Assembly: GCA_017305715.1 (NCBI GenBank)
Contig: JAFKKG010000021.1
Coordinates: 1-64,000 of the forward strand
Direction of reading: 5' to 3'
Source: Hyphomicrobiales bacterium
GTDB taxonomy: Bacteria; Pseudomonadota; Alphaproteobacteria; Rhizobiales; Xanthobacteraceae
DNA: 64,000 nucleotides
The translations under genes and the position numbers were made by a program. The notes under the pieces are model-generated. The model saw only the letters and a list, made by a program, of their open reading frames with translations, made no database searches and was not told the origin of the DNA. Below are positions 15,161 through 23,897 of the stretch, piece by piece (positions within the stretch are counted from its first letter, which is position 1; each line of letters starts with the position of its first letter).

Positions 15161-16132
15161 TTAATTCCTCAGGACATAACGCTCTAAGGCTGAGGCTCGC
15201 CCGGAGATGGAATTCCGAACTTTCTTGTCCCCAGTCATCGAGGTAAATGTGTAACAGATTTCGTGAGGGCTGTCGGTGGTGAGCGCTTTTGTTACCGTGC
15301 CGGGCGCCGCTGCTTCCGTGCCGTCTACGATGCTCCCACTGCCAACCAACAAAAGCCTGTCAGGTTTAGATGGGTAAACACATGAAGTCTCCTTTCTGGG
15401 AAGCACCGAGGGGCTCTTACCGTCATGGGTTCCACCTGACGCAATGCTCACTAACTTCGGACTGTCAACTCTGTTGGTAGCCATCTGAATGGGAGGAAGA
15501 TCTCGAACAGCGACGAAAGAACGTTGCTGTCCATCGACTTTGATGCTGATGACGCCGTCAACATCAGAAGGTTTTTGTAAGAGAATTTCGAGGGTTTGTC
15601 CTTTGACCCATGTCTTGGGTAATTGAATTACTTCAAAGCCTTTCGTGACCGGGGTGCCCTCAAGTTCACCAGATCCCTTGCCAGTGTCTTGGCCGACCCA
15701 AAAGCCCTTTATTGTGTAAAAGTCGCCGTCTCGGTTGCTGAACCAAAGGCGCAATCCGGGCGAATTTCGATCTTGTTCAAGGCATTTCGTGTATGCATCA
15801 GCTCCAACAGGCGACAGTTGCTGCGTAACGTAGCGCATGTAGAAACTGCGGTCGAACTTGTACTGCCGAAGCTCCGCCTCCTTGCTTGCCGACGTTTTCG
15901 CTTTATCGTATTCAAGACTTCCGGAAATGGCGCCGTATGCCATTGAAGTCTTGCCGCCTTCAGTTGCTTTAAGGTATTGATCCTTCGTGGCAACGTGCAG
16001 AAAAGCTGTCTTGAACTCATCAGATATTGCGACGTTCTGAATATCAGAAACGAGAAATTGGACAGGGTCGCATTGTGCGCTGACCGCGCTTGGCGCCAAG
16101 AGTAACATGACAAGAAAACAGAAATTTCGCAC
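15161..16132 (-). CDS. AT-richer secreted protein of unknown function
   Basis: 323 residues from a GTG start with TTGGAGGCG upstream. A signal peptide is clear (MRNFCFLVMLLLAPSAVSA-QC). The mature protein has AYTKCLEQDRNSPGLRLWFSNRDGDFYTIKGFWVG, DGVISIKVDGQQRSFVAVRD and a C-terminal segment with CYTFTSMTGDKKVRNSISGRASALE, suggesting beta-rich domains. No family recognised. Codons such as TTA, CTT and TTT are more frequent than in the neighbours, and it sits beside the rearranged repeat region, both consistent with horizontal acquisition. Probably periplasmic. Confidence 0.75.
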   Translation of the reverse strand: MRNFCFLVMLLLAPSAVSAQCDPVQFLVSDIQNVAISDEFKTAFLHVATKDQYLKATEGGKTSMAYGAISGSLEYDKAKTSASKEAELRQYKFDRSFYMRYVTQQLSPVGADAYTKCLEQDRNSPGLRLWFSNRDGDFYTIKGFWVGQDTGKGSGELEGTPVTKGFEVIQLPKTWVKGQTLEILLQKPSDVDGVISIKVDGQQRSFVAVRDLPPIQMATNRVDSPKLVSIASGGTHDGKSPSVLPRKETSCVYPSKPDRLLLVGSGSIVDGTEAAAPGTVTKALTTDSPHEICYTFTSMTGDKKVRNSISGRASALERYVLRN

Positions 16133-16426
16133 TTACGCCTCCAATAAATTATTCTAATACCACGACGCTACTTAGAATTGTGATGCGTGCAAGGGAGGCA
16201 GAGTGCGTCGTTTCGTCTAATTGCATTCGCCTGTCGAAGGAGCGCGGCGAAACTCGCTACATTAGCGCCTCACAAGCTTCCGCCCGCCTAATGGCCTCAC
16301 CATTGATGAGCCCGTTCACCCGTGCCGTGAGGCCCTGACCCATCTTCATCACGTCGGCTGACGCCTCGGTTTTATCGACGCAGCTCGCCAACGGCACGGC
16401 TCCAGCCCTTTCGCCCGCTCACCTAC
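16133..16426. other. Intergenic region, no gene seen
   Basis: About 290 bases that start AT-rich (AATAAATTATTC), probably the promoter of the secreted-protein gene to the left, and become GC-rich toward the nitroreductase end. No tRNA-like or hairpin structure noticed. Confidence 0.35.
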
Positions 16427-17101
16427 TTAATCGAAACCGACGAACACCGTCGCTTCCTCGACAGACTTTCGTTCGGACACAACCGCATTGGCCGGGAAAC
16501 TTTCGTCCGGCCAGCCCAGCGCGATGCTTTTCATGATGACCTGGTCGTCGGCTATTCCGGCGTGCTCGCGCACCACGGGTGATTGCATGATGCCCTGGCT
16601 GTTGATCACGGCGCCGAGCCCGCGAGACCAGGCGGCGTTGACCAGCGCGGTCGCCACCGCGCCGCAATCGAAGGGCGTATCGTCGCTGCCATCCAGCACG
16701 CGGTCATAGGTCACGATCACGCAGACCGGCGCGTCGAATTGACGGAAGCCGCGCAGCACCCAGTCCTGGCGCATCTCCTTGTCATCGCGCGCGATCCCCA
16801 TGGCGGAGAATAATTGCTTGGCGACGCCGACCTGCCTGTCCCGGTGCGGACCCGAAAAAGGCTGGCCGGTGCGGAACTCGCGCGAGTGCGGTATGCCCGC
16901 CAGGTTTCGTTCGGTGTTGCCGGCGCGGATCCGGTCCAGCGGTTCGCCGGTGATGACGTAGAAATTCCAGGGCTGGGTGTTCATCGACGACGGCGCCCGC
17001 ATCGCGAGGCCGATGATTTCCGCAATCAACTCCTTGGGTACTGGATCGGGCTTGTAACCGCGAATACTCCGGCGACCGAGGATGACGTCATCGAACTGCA
17101 T
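16427..17101 (-). CDS. Nitroreductase family protein
   Basis: 224 residues of the FMN-dependent nitroreductase fold. The N-terminal RRSIRGYKPDPVPKELI and APSSMNTQPWNFYVITG contain the flavin-contacting Arg and the Ser-x-x-Asn-x-Gln-Pro-Trp signature. The later part WSRGLGAVINSQGIMQSPVVREHAGI and IALGWPDESFPANAV matches the second FMN-binding stretch. AGAGGA precedes the start. Physiological substrate unknown; family members reduce nitroaromatics or quinones with NAD(P)H. It lies downstream of the dehydratase on the same strand, separated by a repeat. Confidence 0.9.
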   Translation of the reverse strand: MQFDDVILGRRSIRGYKPDPVPKELIAEIIGLAMRAPSSMNTQPWNFYVITGEPLDRIRAGNTERNLAGIPHSREFRTGQPFSGPHRDRQVGVAKQLFSAMGIARDDKEMRQDWVLRGFRQFDAPVCVIVTYDRVLDGSDDTPFDCGAVATALVNAAWSRGLGAVINSQGIMQSPVVREHAGIADDQVIMKSIALGWPDESFPANAVVSERKSVEEATVFVGFD

Positions 17102-17159
17102 TCAAGTCCTCTTTCCGTTTCCGAGAGCGGGGTGAGATGAGGTTAAGCTGGAACGACAC

Positions 17160-17330
17160 TGGGAATTCCACCTCTCCCATCGGGAGAGGTCGCGCCCAAC
17201 GGGTCGCGCCGTAGGCGCGCCCGATGACAGGCTCCGGCGCGGTGAGGGGTTGTGGTCTCTCGTTGGAGCAGCGCCCCCTCACCCGATTTGCTGCGCAAAT
17301 CGACCTCTCCCCGCTGGGGAGAGGTAAAAC
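17160..17330. repeat. CCTCTCCC-type intergenic repeat
   Basis: CACCTCTCCCATCGGGAGAGGT, GGTGAGGGGTTGTGG, CCCCCTCACCCGATTTGCTG and CGACCTCTCCCCGCTGGGGAGAGGT form nested hairpins. A similar element is at 30325-30470. Common in this genus as a gene-end structure. Confidence 0.75.
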
Positions 17331-17370
17331 TGCGTCCGGTGCCAACGACTCGACCAAAATTCATCGTGCG

Positions 17371-19239
17371 CTAGAACGCCTTGGCCGCGTCCGGCCGGTG
17401 CTTATTCCTGGGCACAAAACCCGAGCGCGTCGCTTCGCGCTGGTTGCGCACCCAGACTTCGCGGTTCGGATGCAGGCCGCCGCCGCGGGTGGCCGGGACG
17501 GCGGAGAGCCGCGCGCGGTGCAGCAGGCGGGTGTCGGCGACGCCGCAATTCGGGTGCAGGCCGCCATTGGCCGCCACCACCTTGTCCCAGGCCGCCTTGC
17601 GCGCCTTCAGGATGCCGGGATCGGCCAGCGCCGTGCAGTTGAGTTCGTTCTTGTTGAGATCGGCGATGATCTCGTCGCCGTCCTCGACGAAGGCGATCGG
17701 TCCGCCAAGGCCGGCTTCGGGGCCGACATGGCCGATGACGAGGCCGACCGATCCGCCGGAGAAGCGCGCGTCGGTCATCAGCGCCACGACGATGCCGCGC
17801 TCGCGGCACAGCGTGGTGATGCGCGAGGTCGGGTCGAGCATTTCCGGCATGCCGGGCGCGCCGCTCGGGCCCTCGTAGCGCACGATGATCATGTCGTTGT
17901 TCTCAAAGCGCTCCGGATGCTTGTCGAGCGCGTCGAGCAGGCCCTGCTCGCCTTCGAACACCCGCGCCTTGCCGCGGAACAGGTTGTTTTCCAGCCCGCC
18001 CTCGACGCCGGCCAGCTTCAGGATGGCGGAGAATTCCGGCGACAGATTGCCGCCGAGAACGCGCAGGCCCCCGGTCGGCTTGTAGGGTTTTGCCACGGTG
18101 TAGATCACGGTCCCGTCAGCGGGTTTGGTTTCGAGCCGCTTGACCTGCTCGGCCAGCGTTTCGCCGGTGCAGGTCAGCACGTCGCCATTGAGCAGTCCGG
18201 CTTCCAGCAATTCACGGACGATCACCTGCACGCCGCCGACGCGATCGATATCGACCATCGAGTATTTGCCGTACGGGCGCGCGTCGGTGAGAACAGGCAC
18301 GACATATTGCGACAGATGGTTGAACTCGGCCGGCGTCATCACTTCCTTCCAGAAGTCGGCGTAGCCGGCGGCGCGCGCGATCTCCGGCGCATGCAGCGTG
18401 ACGTTGGTCGAGCCGCCGATCGCCATCGCGACGATGACGGCGTTGCGGATGGAATCGCGCACCACGATGTCGCGCGGCTTGAGGCCCTTGGCGATCATCT
18501 GCGCGAGGTAGCCGACCAGCTGGTCCGGGAATTCCTTGAGGCGGCGCGGGTCGTCCGACGGCGGCGCCACCATGTGCAGGGGCTGCATGCCGACGACGCC
18601 GATGAAGGTCTGCATGGTGTTGTAGGTGAACATGCCGCCGCAGCTGCCGTAACCGGGGCAGGCATGGCAGGCGATGTGGTGGCGATATTCGGCGTCGGGG
18701 TTGCCGGCGACCTGATAGGCGCTGACGATGTCGAGCTTCTCGCCGGTGTTCGGATCGGTGCCGGGATGGATCGCGCCATCAGACATGATGATCGCGGGCT
18801 CATTGTGCTCGAGCAGCGCGGCCAGGGTGCCGACCGGCGGCTTGTCGCAGGCGACCACGGCAATGGTACCCAAGAGCCCGGTGGCCTCCAGATGCTCGCA
18901 CAGCGCGTCATGCGTCACTTCCCGCCCGATCAGCGAGTAGCGCATTTCGCGGGTGCCGTTGCGGATGCCGTCCGACGTCGCGATGGTATATTCCGGCTGC
19001 ACCAGGCGCAGCTTCATCTGGCCCGCGCCCTTGCCGACATGGCGCTTGAGGCTGGCGTGGATCGCGTCGACCTTCGCCATCACCCCCATGTAGCACTGGC
19101 TGTCGCCCTTGGTGCCGACCACGCCGACCGACGGCTCGTGGATCAGGTCCTGATCGGCGCCAAGGACGCGCGCAATCCCGATGGTCTGGGCGGTACGGCC
19201 TGGATGGCGGTCGATGAGGACGGCTTTGGATTCTGTCAC
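17371..19239 (-). CDS. IlvD/Edd family dehydratase (dihydroxy-acid dehydratase-like)
   Basis: 622 residues from a GTG start with GAAGGAACC upstream. Family features are ACDKPPVGTLAALLEHNEPAI, the cysteine-rich ACHACPGYGSCGGMFTYNTMQ, AIGGSTNVTLHAPEIA and the catalytic-loop motif [12 protein letters not shown]. The N-terminus and several blocks differ from canonical IlvD, and the tail is extended (GLHPNCGVADTRLLHRARL, GGGLHPNREVWV). It may therefore act on sugar acids or other dihydroxy acids rather than valine precursors. Part of its 3' end is duplicated at 14357-14557. No biosynthetic neighbours. Confidence 0.85.
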   Translation of the reverse strand: MTESKAVLIDRHPGRTAQTIGIARVLGADQDLIHEPSVGVVGTKGDSQCYMGVMAKVDAIHASLKRHVGKGAGQMKLRLVQPEYTIATSDGIRNGTREMRYSLIGREVTHDALCEHLEATGLLGTIAVVACDKPPVGTLAALLEHNEPAIIMSDGAIHPGTDPNTGEKLDIVSAYQVAGNPDAEYRHHIACHACPGYGSCGGMFTYNTMQTFIGVVGMQPLHMVAPPSDDPRRLKEFPDQLVGYLAQMIAKGLKPRDIVVRDSIRNAVIVAMAIGGSTNVTLHAPEIARAAGYADFWKEVMTPAEFNHLSQYVVPVLTDARPYGKYSMVDIDRVGGVQVIVRELLEAGLLNGDVLTCTGETLAEQVKRLETKPADGTVIYTVAKPYKPTGGLRVLGGNLSPEFSAILKLAGVEGGLENNLFRGKARVFEGEQGLLDALDKHPERFENNDMIIVRYEGPSGAPGMPEMLDPTSRITTLCRERGIVVALMTDARFSGGSVGLVIGHVGPEAGLGGPIAFVEDGDEIIADLNKNELNCTALADPGILKARKAAWDKVVAANGGLHPNCGVADTRLLHRARLSAVPATRGGGLHPNREVWVRNQREATRSGFVPRNKHRPDAAKAF

Positions 19240-19458
19240 GGCTGGTTCCTTCCCGGCGGGGGTCTTTCGGTCGATATTGGAAACGATTTAAGGGGCACCT
19301 TATAGAGCGCCGGCCTGCGCGAAGTCACGCGGAAGTCACATGTCCGATGGCAGCCATGCTGCGGCCAAAGGCGCATGGCAAGGGCCGGCCAGCCCGCTCC
19401 CCCGGTATCGCCGTGAGCCCCGCGGGCGTCAGTTCTGAATGGCAAGGGTTGTGGCCGG

Positions 19459-20187
19459 TTACGGCCCCGGCGGCCGGCCGCCGGTCGAGCGCAGCATCGC
19501 GTCCAGCAGCTTGTCGGCGGTGGTGCCCGCGGGTAGCCGCTCCAGAATGCTGGTGAGGCGGCCATCGAGCAGCAGCGTGGTGAAACCATGCACCAGCGAC
19601 CAGGCGCGCGCGATCGCGGCGGCCTGATCCAGCGACAGCGATTGCTCGGAAATCTGCTCCTGCCGGCTGGCGCCAACGCCGCGGGTCAGCCCTGCGAACG
19701 AGGCGTCGGCGGCTTCGTGCAGCGAGGGGCGCGAATAATCCAGCCGCGCGCTGCGGAACATCACCCCATACATGCCCGGATGGGCCTGCGCATAGGCAAC
19801 ATAGGCCTTGGCGCTCGCCAGCCCCTTCATCATCGGATGGGTTTCGCTTTCGTCCGCGGCGTTCATCGCCGCGTTGAACATCCGAAAACCGATCGCCGCG
19901 AGTTCACTGACGAGCCCGGTGAGGTCGCCGAAATGATGGGTCGGCGCGGCATGCGACACGCCGGCCTCGCGCGCCACCGCGCGCAGAGTCAGCCCGGCAA
20001 GCCCGTCGCGTTCGAGCACCCGCTCGGCCGCCTGCAACAGGGCCTCGCGCAGGTCGCCGTGATGATAGGGAGTATCGCCGCCTGATTTGCGCCGCCGGGC
20101 GGCCGGCCGCTCGGCGGCCGCCCTCGCCGGCTTGCGGGTCCGCGGGACGTTGCGGACCGCTTTGTTTTCTCTCGATGTTCTCGTCAT
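19459..20187 (-). CDS. TetR/AcrR regulator with WHG-type C-terminal domain
   Basis: 242 residues from the ATG at 20187 (AGGGG upstream); a frame 24 codons longer would run through the promoter. The basic N-terminal tail is followed by the helix-turn-helix at about residues 35-85 (REALLQAAERVLERDGLAGLTLRAVAREAGVSHAAPTHHFGD). The C-terminal domain carries AWSLVHGFTTLLLDG, the tryptophan-His-Gly motif of the WHG class. It is divergent from the carotenoid oxygenase. Its own promoter overlaps half-site GTAAAGAT, so autoregulation is likely. Confidence 0.9.
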   Translation of the reverse strand: MTRTSRENKAVRNVPRTRKPARAAAERPAARRRKSGGDTPYHHGDLREALLQAAERVLERDGLAGLTLRAVAREAGVSHAAPTHHFGDLTGLVSELAAIGFRMFNAAMNAADESETHPMMKGLASAKAYVAYAQAHPGMYGVMFRSARLDYSRPSLHEAADASFAGLTRGVGASRQEQISEQSLSLDQAAAIARAWSLVHGFTTLLLDGRLTSILERLPAGTTADKLLDAMLRSTGGRPPGP

Positions 20188-20206
20188 TTGAACCCCTATG
20201 CGAATC

Positions 20207-20234
20207 CTTATAGCCGCAATTTTGACACTGTAAA
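20207..20234 (-). promoter_or_regulatory. Probable tetR promoter (TTTACA-N16-TATAAG)
   Basis: On the minus strand, TTTACA (20229-20234) and TATAAG (20207-20212) are spaced 16 bases apart, 20 bases ahead of the regulator start. The -35 element lies inside the upstream half-site GTAAAGAT of the TetR operator. Confidence 0.5.
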
Positions 20235-20291
20235 GATTTCGCTTGACGATGGCTGCCATGCCCGTTACTCATATCTTTACGATGTAAAGAT
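20218..20291 (+). promoter_or_regulatory. Promoter and TetR operator of the carotenoid oxygenase gene
   Basis: TTGACG (20243-20248) and TACTCA (20266-20271) are 17 bases apart. The perfect inverted repeat ATCTTTAC-GAT-GTAAAGAT (20273-20291) sits where transcription should begin, and an extra half-site ACTGTAAAGAT lies at 20227-20237. The 33-base block 20218-20250 recurs with two mismatches at 24728-24760, followed by an equivalent operator. Confidence 0.8.
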
Positions 20292-20309
20292 AAACCGGAG
20301 GGAGCGGAC

Positions 20310-21713
20310 ATGCTCGATCAAGTGGCGACGAAAAAGGCGCAAACCAATCTGGCGCCGATTCCGATGGAATGCGACGCGCCGTTCCTGAAAGTCACCGGCG
20401 AATTGCCGCGCGAGCTCAACGGCACGCTCTACCGCAACGGCCCCAACCCGCAATTCGACGCGCCCGGCGCGCACTGGTTCGTCGGCGACGGGATGCTGCA
20501 CGCCTTCCATCTGGAGAACGGCCGCGCCAGCTATCGCAACCGCTGGGTCCGTACCCCGAAATGGCAGGCCGAGCATGACGCCGGCCGTGCGCTGTTCGGC
20601 GGCTTCGGCCGCAAGCTGCCGGGCGCGCCCGCCGATATCACCAATGATGGCGGCGTCGCCAACACCAACATCATCTTCCACGGCGGCCGCCTGCTGGCGC
20701 TGGAGGAAGGCCACATGCCGACCGAGATCGAGCCGGGCACGCTGAACCGTCTCGGCTATTGCGACTACAAGGGCGCGATATCAGGCCCGTTTACCGCGCA
20801 TCCCAAGATCGATCCGGTCACCGGCGAAATGGTGTTCTTCGGCTACAATGCCGCGGGGCCACTGACCCCTGCCCTCTCGTTCGGCTCGGTCAACGCGTCC
20901 GGCGTGGTGACGCGGTTCGACCGCTTCGAATCGCCCTATGCCAGCATGGTGCACGACTTCATCGTCACCGAAAATCACCTGCTGTTTCCGATCCTGCCCA
21001 TCACCGGGTCGATGGAGCGGGCGATGCGCGGCAAGCCGCCTTACGCCTGGGAGCCGGAGAAAGGCGCTTATGTCGGCGTCATGAAGCGCACCGGATCGGC
21101 GAAAGATATCGTCTGGTTCCGCGCCGAGAGCTGCTACGTCTTCCACGTCATGAACGCCTGGGAGGAAGGAGGCCGCATCATCGCCGACGTGATGCAGTTC
21201 GAGGAAGCGCCGCTGTTCACCCATCCCGACGGCTCGCCGACCGACCCCGAGAAATCGCGCGCGCGCTACTGCCGCTGGACGTTTGATCTTTCAGGGAATA
21301 CCGACCGTTTCACGCAGACCTATCTCGACGATCTCACCGGCGAATTCCCGCGCATCGACGATCGCCGCGCCGGTCTTGTCAGCCACCATGGCTGGTACGC
21401 CTGCGCCAATCCTGATTTGCCGATGTTCGGCGCGCTGTCCGGCATCGTGCATGTCGACGGTAACGGCAAACGGCTCGGCAAATATCACCTGCCCGCGGGC
21501 GACACCATTTCGGAGCCGGTGTTCGTCGAGCGCGGCGAAGGCGCCGCCGAGGGCGATGGCTGGCTCTTGGCCGCCGTCTGGCGCGCCCGCGAAAACCGCA
21601 GCGATCTTGCGGTATTCAACGCAAGGGATGTCGAAGCAGGCCCCATCGCGCTGGTGCATCTCGGGCATCGCGTGCCCGACGGTTTCCACGGCAATTGGGT
21701 GAGTGCGAACTGA
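20310..21713 (+). CDS. Carotenoid oxygenase (RPE65/carotenoid cleavage dioxygenase family)
   Basis: 467 residues; GGAGGGAGCGGAC precedes the ATG. The N-terminus ELPRELNGTLYRNGPNPQFD and HWFVGDGMLHAFHL is the standard opening of the seven-bladed propeller enzymes. The four iron-binding histidines are expected in FTAHPKIDP, SMVHDFIVTENH, YVFHVMNAWEEG and VPDGFHGNW, all present. Family members split carotenoids, apocarotenoids or stilbene-type lignin fragments using O2; the substrate here is undetermined. A divergent TetR and an operator on its start point indicate induction by a small aromatic or isoprenoid ligand. Confidence 0.92.
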   Translation: MLDQVATKKAQTNLAPIPMECDAPFLKVTGELPRELNGTLYRNGPNPQFDAPGAHWFVGDGMLHAFHLENGRASYRNRWVRTPKWQAEHDAGRALFGGFGRKLPGAPADITNDGGVANTNIIFHGGRLLALEEGHMPTEIEPGTLNRLGYCDYKGAISGPFTAHPKIDPVTGEMVFFGYNAAGPLTPALSFGSVNASGVVTRFDRFESPYASMVHDFIVTENHLLFPILPITGSMERAMRGKPPYAWEPEKGAYVGVMKRTGSAKDIVWFRAESCYVFHVMNAWEEGGRIIADVMQFEEAPLFTHPDGSPTDPEKSRARYCRWTFDLSGNTDRFTQTYLDDLTGEFPRIDDRRAGLVSHHGWYACANPDLPMFGALSGIVHVDGNGKRLGKYHLPAGDTISEPVFVERGEGAAEGDGWLLAAVWRARENRSDLAVFNARDVEAGPIALVHLGHRVPDGFHGNWVSAN

Positions 21714-21721
21714 GCGCGGCT

Positions 21722-21817
21722 CCGTCATTCCGGGGCATCGCGCAGCGATGAACCCGGATGATGGAGCTCTATAATCTCCGGATTCCCCGATGTGCAATTG
21801 CAGCCCCGGAATGACGG
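21722..21817. repeat. REP-like element CCGTCATTCCGGGG / CCCCGGAATGACGG
   Basis: The ends are exact reverse complements and the inside contains GCGCAGCGATGAACCCGG. It follows the oxygenase stop and faces the convergent methyltransferase gene. A related element interrupts the flagellar operon at 44495-44571. Confidence 0.8.
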
Positions 21818-21827
21818 CTGAGAGCGA

Positions 21828-22400
21828 TCAGCGCGTATCCTTCCGCGTGATGCGGTACACCGACGCCGGCGGAATGTTGAGCAGCACGCGGCCCATGCAG
21901 GTCGCCTGCAGGCCGAGTGCGTCGAGCTGCGCCTTCGACAGCGGGCACTGCGTGCCGTAGGTGAATTGATAGAAGGCCCCGCCGTCGCGCAGCTTGCCGA
22001 AAGCGGCGGTGACGATGGCCATGACCTTGTTCGGCGCAAAATTCAGCAGCGGCAGCCCGCTCACGACGGCGCCGAACGGCTGGTCGAACAGATTGTAGGA
22101 GGCCATCCAGGCGGCATCCATCCAGAGCACGCGCGCTTTCGGAAATCGCGCCTGCAGCAGCCGCATGAAATCCGAGCCATATTCGATCAGCGTCAGCTCG
22201 CTCTCCCGCACGCCCCGTTCCAGCAGCGCTTCGGTGAAGACGCCGGTGCCGGGGCCGAGTTCGAGCACCGGGCCGGAGGCCGCCGATATCTCGCTCGTGA
22301 TCAGGCTCGCGAGATTCGTTCCCGACGGCGTGATCGCCCCGACACTGCGGGGATTGAACGCCAGCGCGCGAAAAAACAGCAGGACATCGAGTGTCGCCAT
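21828..22400 (-). CDS. Class I SAM methyltransferase, phospholipid N-methyltransferase-like
   Basis: 190 residues with the nucleotide motif VLELGPGTGVFTEALL (motif I) and LTLIEYGSDFMRLL (motif II). The start FFRALAFNPRSVGAITPSGTNLA and the region AVVSGLPLLNF match rhizobial-type PmtA/KsgA-like enzymes that methylate phosphatidylethanolamine. The sequence is short for the family but complete. Alternatives are ribosomal RNA or other small-molecule methyltransferases. It stands alone, convergent with the carotenoid oxygenase. Confidence 0.78.
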   Translation of the reverse strand: MATLDVLLFFRALAFNPRSVGAITPSGTNLASLITSEISAASGPVLELGPGTGVFTEALLERGVRESELTLIEYGSDFMRLLQARFPKARVLWMDAAWMASYNLFDQPFGAVVSGLPLLNFAPNKVMAIVTAAFGKLRDGGAFYQFTYGTQCPLSKAQLDALGLQATCMGRVLLNIPPASVYRITRKDTR

Positions 22401-22526
22401 GAGAATAAGCCATCCATTCCATCAAACCATGCCCGGCGATTGCCGCGGGATGGATGCGGTATGAAGGATGGATGTTGTGCGAACATTGCGCCTCGCCGCA
22501 CGCGAAGAAAAATTCGACGGAAAAAA

Positions 22527-23897
22527 CTATGACAGGCGTGCAGCGGGCTTGAACGCCATTTCGATGCAGGCGCCGCCATTGGCACCTTCCGATATCGCGA
22601 CCTCGCCGCCATGGCGGCGCACGATCTCGCGGACGAGATTGAGACCAAGCCCCGCGCCGCGGCTGCGTCCGTTGAGGCGGTAAAACGGTTCGAACACCCG
22701 CTCACGATATTCCGGCGGGATGCCGGGACCATCGTCAGTGACCGATATCGTGGCCGGCCGGTCGACGCGCACCGCGATCAGCCCCTTGCGGCCGCCATAT
22801 TCGATGGCGTTCTGGATCAGATTGGTCAGCGCCCGTTCCAGCGAGCCCTGATCGCCGCGCACGAGAATGTTTTCCGCGGCGCTGTCAAACGACAGCTCAT
22901 AACCGGCGGCGATCGCCAGGGGAGCGAGATCCGCGACCACCTTTCGCCCGATCGCAACGAGATCGACGTCGGACATCCGGTCGGCCGGTTGATTGACGCG
23001 CTGCAGGTCGAGCAACTGGTCGGCCAGCGTGGACAGGCGCGCAACGTCTTCGAGGACGCGCGTCTGGTCGGGGCCGAGCGCAATCGATTCGAGCCGCGTC
23101 TGCAGAATGGCGATCGGCGTGCGGAGTTCGTGCGCCGCATCGACCAGAAACCGCTTGTGCCGTTCATAGCCCTCATCGAGGCGGCTGAGCGCATCGTTGA
23201 CCGCCGATACCAGCGGCACGATCTCCGCGGGCACGGCTTCCAGCGGCAGGCGCTCGCCATGCCCGTCGATATCGATCTTCTCGGCCTGGGTGGCGGCGCG
23301 GTCGAGACCGGCAAGGGTTCGGCGCACCACGATGGGCGTGGCGATCAGCGTCGCCAGCGTCATCACCACGACGATGGGCAGGACGAGGCCCAGAAACAGC
23401 GTCATGACCGCATGGCCGATCCGCTGCCAGGATACCGCGCCGCCCTGCCCGGTGAGGATCTGGATGTTGCCGGCGGATGTATCGATCCATTTCATCCGTC
23501 CGGTGGCGCGCATGCCGTCGACCAGATTCCAGCCGAGCCGCGCCTGGCCGATCCCGTCGAGCGCAGTACCGATGTCGGCGAATTCCCTGGGCACCCGGCC
23601 TTCTGAAACCGAATGTCCGTCACGGTCCCTGACCACGAACCAGAAATTGGGCGCCTGCTTCCGCCGCGCGGCGAGCTCGGGCGTGTCGCGGACGGCGAGA
23701 TTGCCGCCGGCGTCGCGCACGATGGCGTCACGCAGCGCATCGATGGTGTCGTCTTCCGACTCCAGCGAGATCAAATGTCCGGCGCCCCACAACGCCGCGA
23801 GCACCACCAGAACCAAGAGCGCCAGCATCGTCGCCTGCAAGGTGACCAGGCGGCTCATCAGCCGCCAGCGCAGCGAATACGGCGTGGCGCACGTCAT
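22527..23897 (-). CDS. Two-component sensor histidine kinase
   Basis: 456 residues. A first membrane helix lies near 20-40 (LQATMLALLVLVVLAALWGAG), then a periplasmic domain of about 120 residues, and a second helix near 165-190 (TLFLGLVLPIVVVMTLATLIAT). A HAMP-like linker, the H-box FLVDAAHELRTPIAIL, the N-box ALTNLIQNAIEYG and the G-box VTDDGPGIPPEYRE follow. The start overlaps the response-regulator stop by four bases, so the pair is one operon. The periplasmic ligand is unknown; the overall plan resembles QseC/TctE-type kinases. Confidence 0.92.
   Translation of the reverse strand: MTCATPYSLRWRLMSRLVTLQATMLALLVLVVLAALWGAGHLISLESEDDTIDALRDAIVRDAGGNLAVRDTPELAARRKQAPNFWFVVRDRDGHSVSEGRVPREFADIGTALDGIGQARLGWNLVDGMRATGRMKWIDTSAGNIQILTGQGGAVSWQRIGHAVMTLFLGLVLPIVVVMTLATLIATPIVVRRTLAGLDRAATQAEKIDIDGHGERLPLEAVPAEIVPLVSAVNDALSRLDEGYERHKRFLVDAAHELRTPIAILQTRLESIALGPDQTRVLEDVARLSTLADQLLDLQRVNQPADRMSDVDLVAIGRKVVADLAPLAIAAGYELSFDSAAENILVRGDQGSLERALTNLIQNAIEYGGRKGLIAVRVDRPATISVTDDGPGIPPEYRERVFEPFYRLNGRSRGAGLGLNLVREIVRRHGGEVAISEGANGGACIEMAFKPAARLS

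Noticed and set aside
17224-19305. 693-codon open frame antisense to the dehydratase gene
   Set aside because: High-GC shadow of the real gene; the peptide is His/Arg/Asp/Val-rich without any family pattern.
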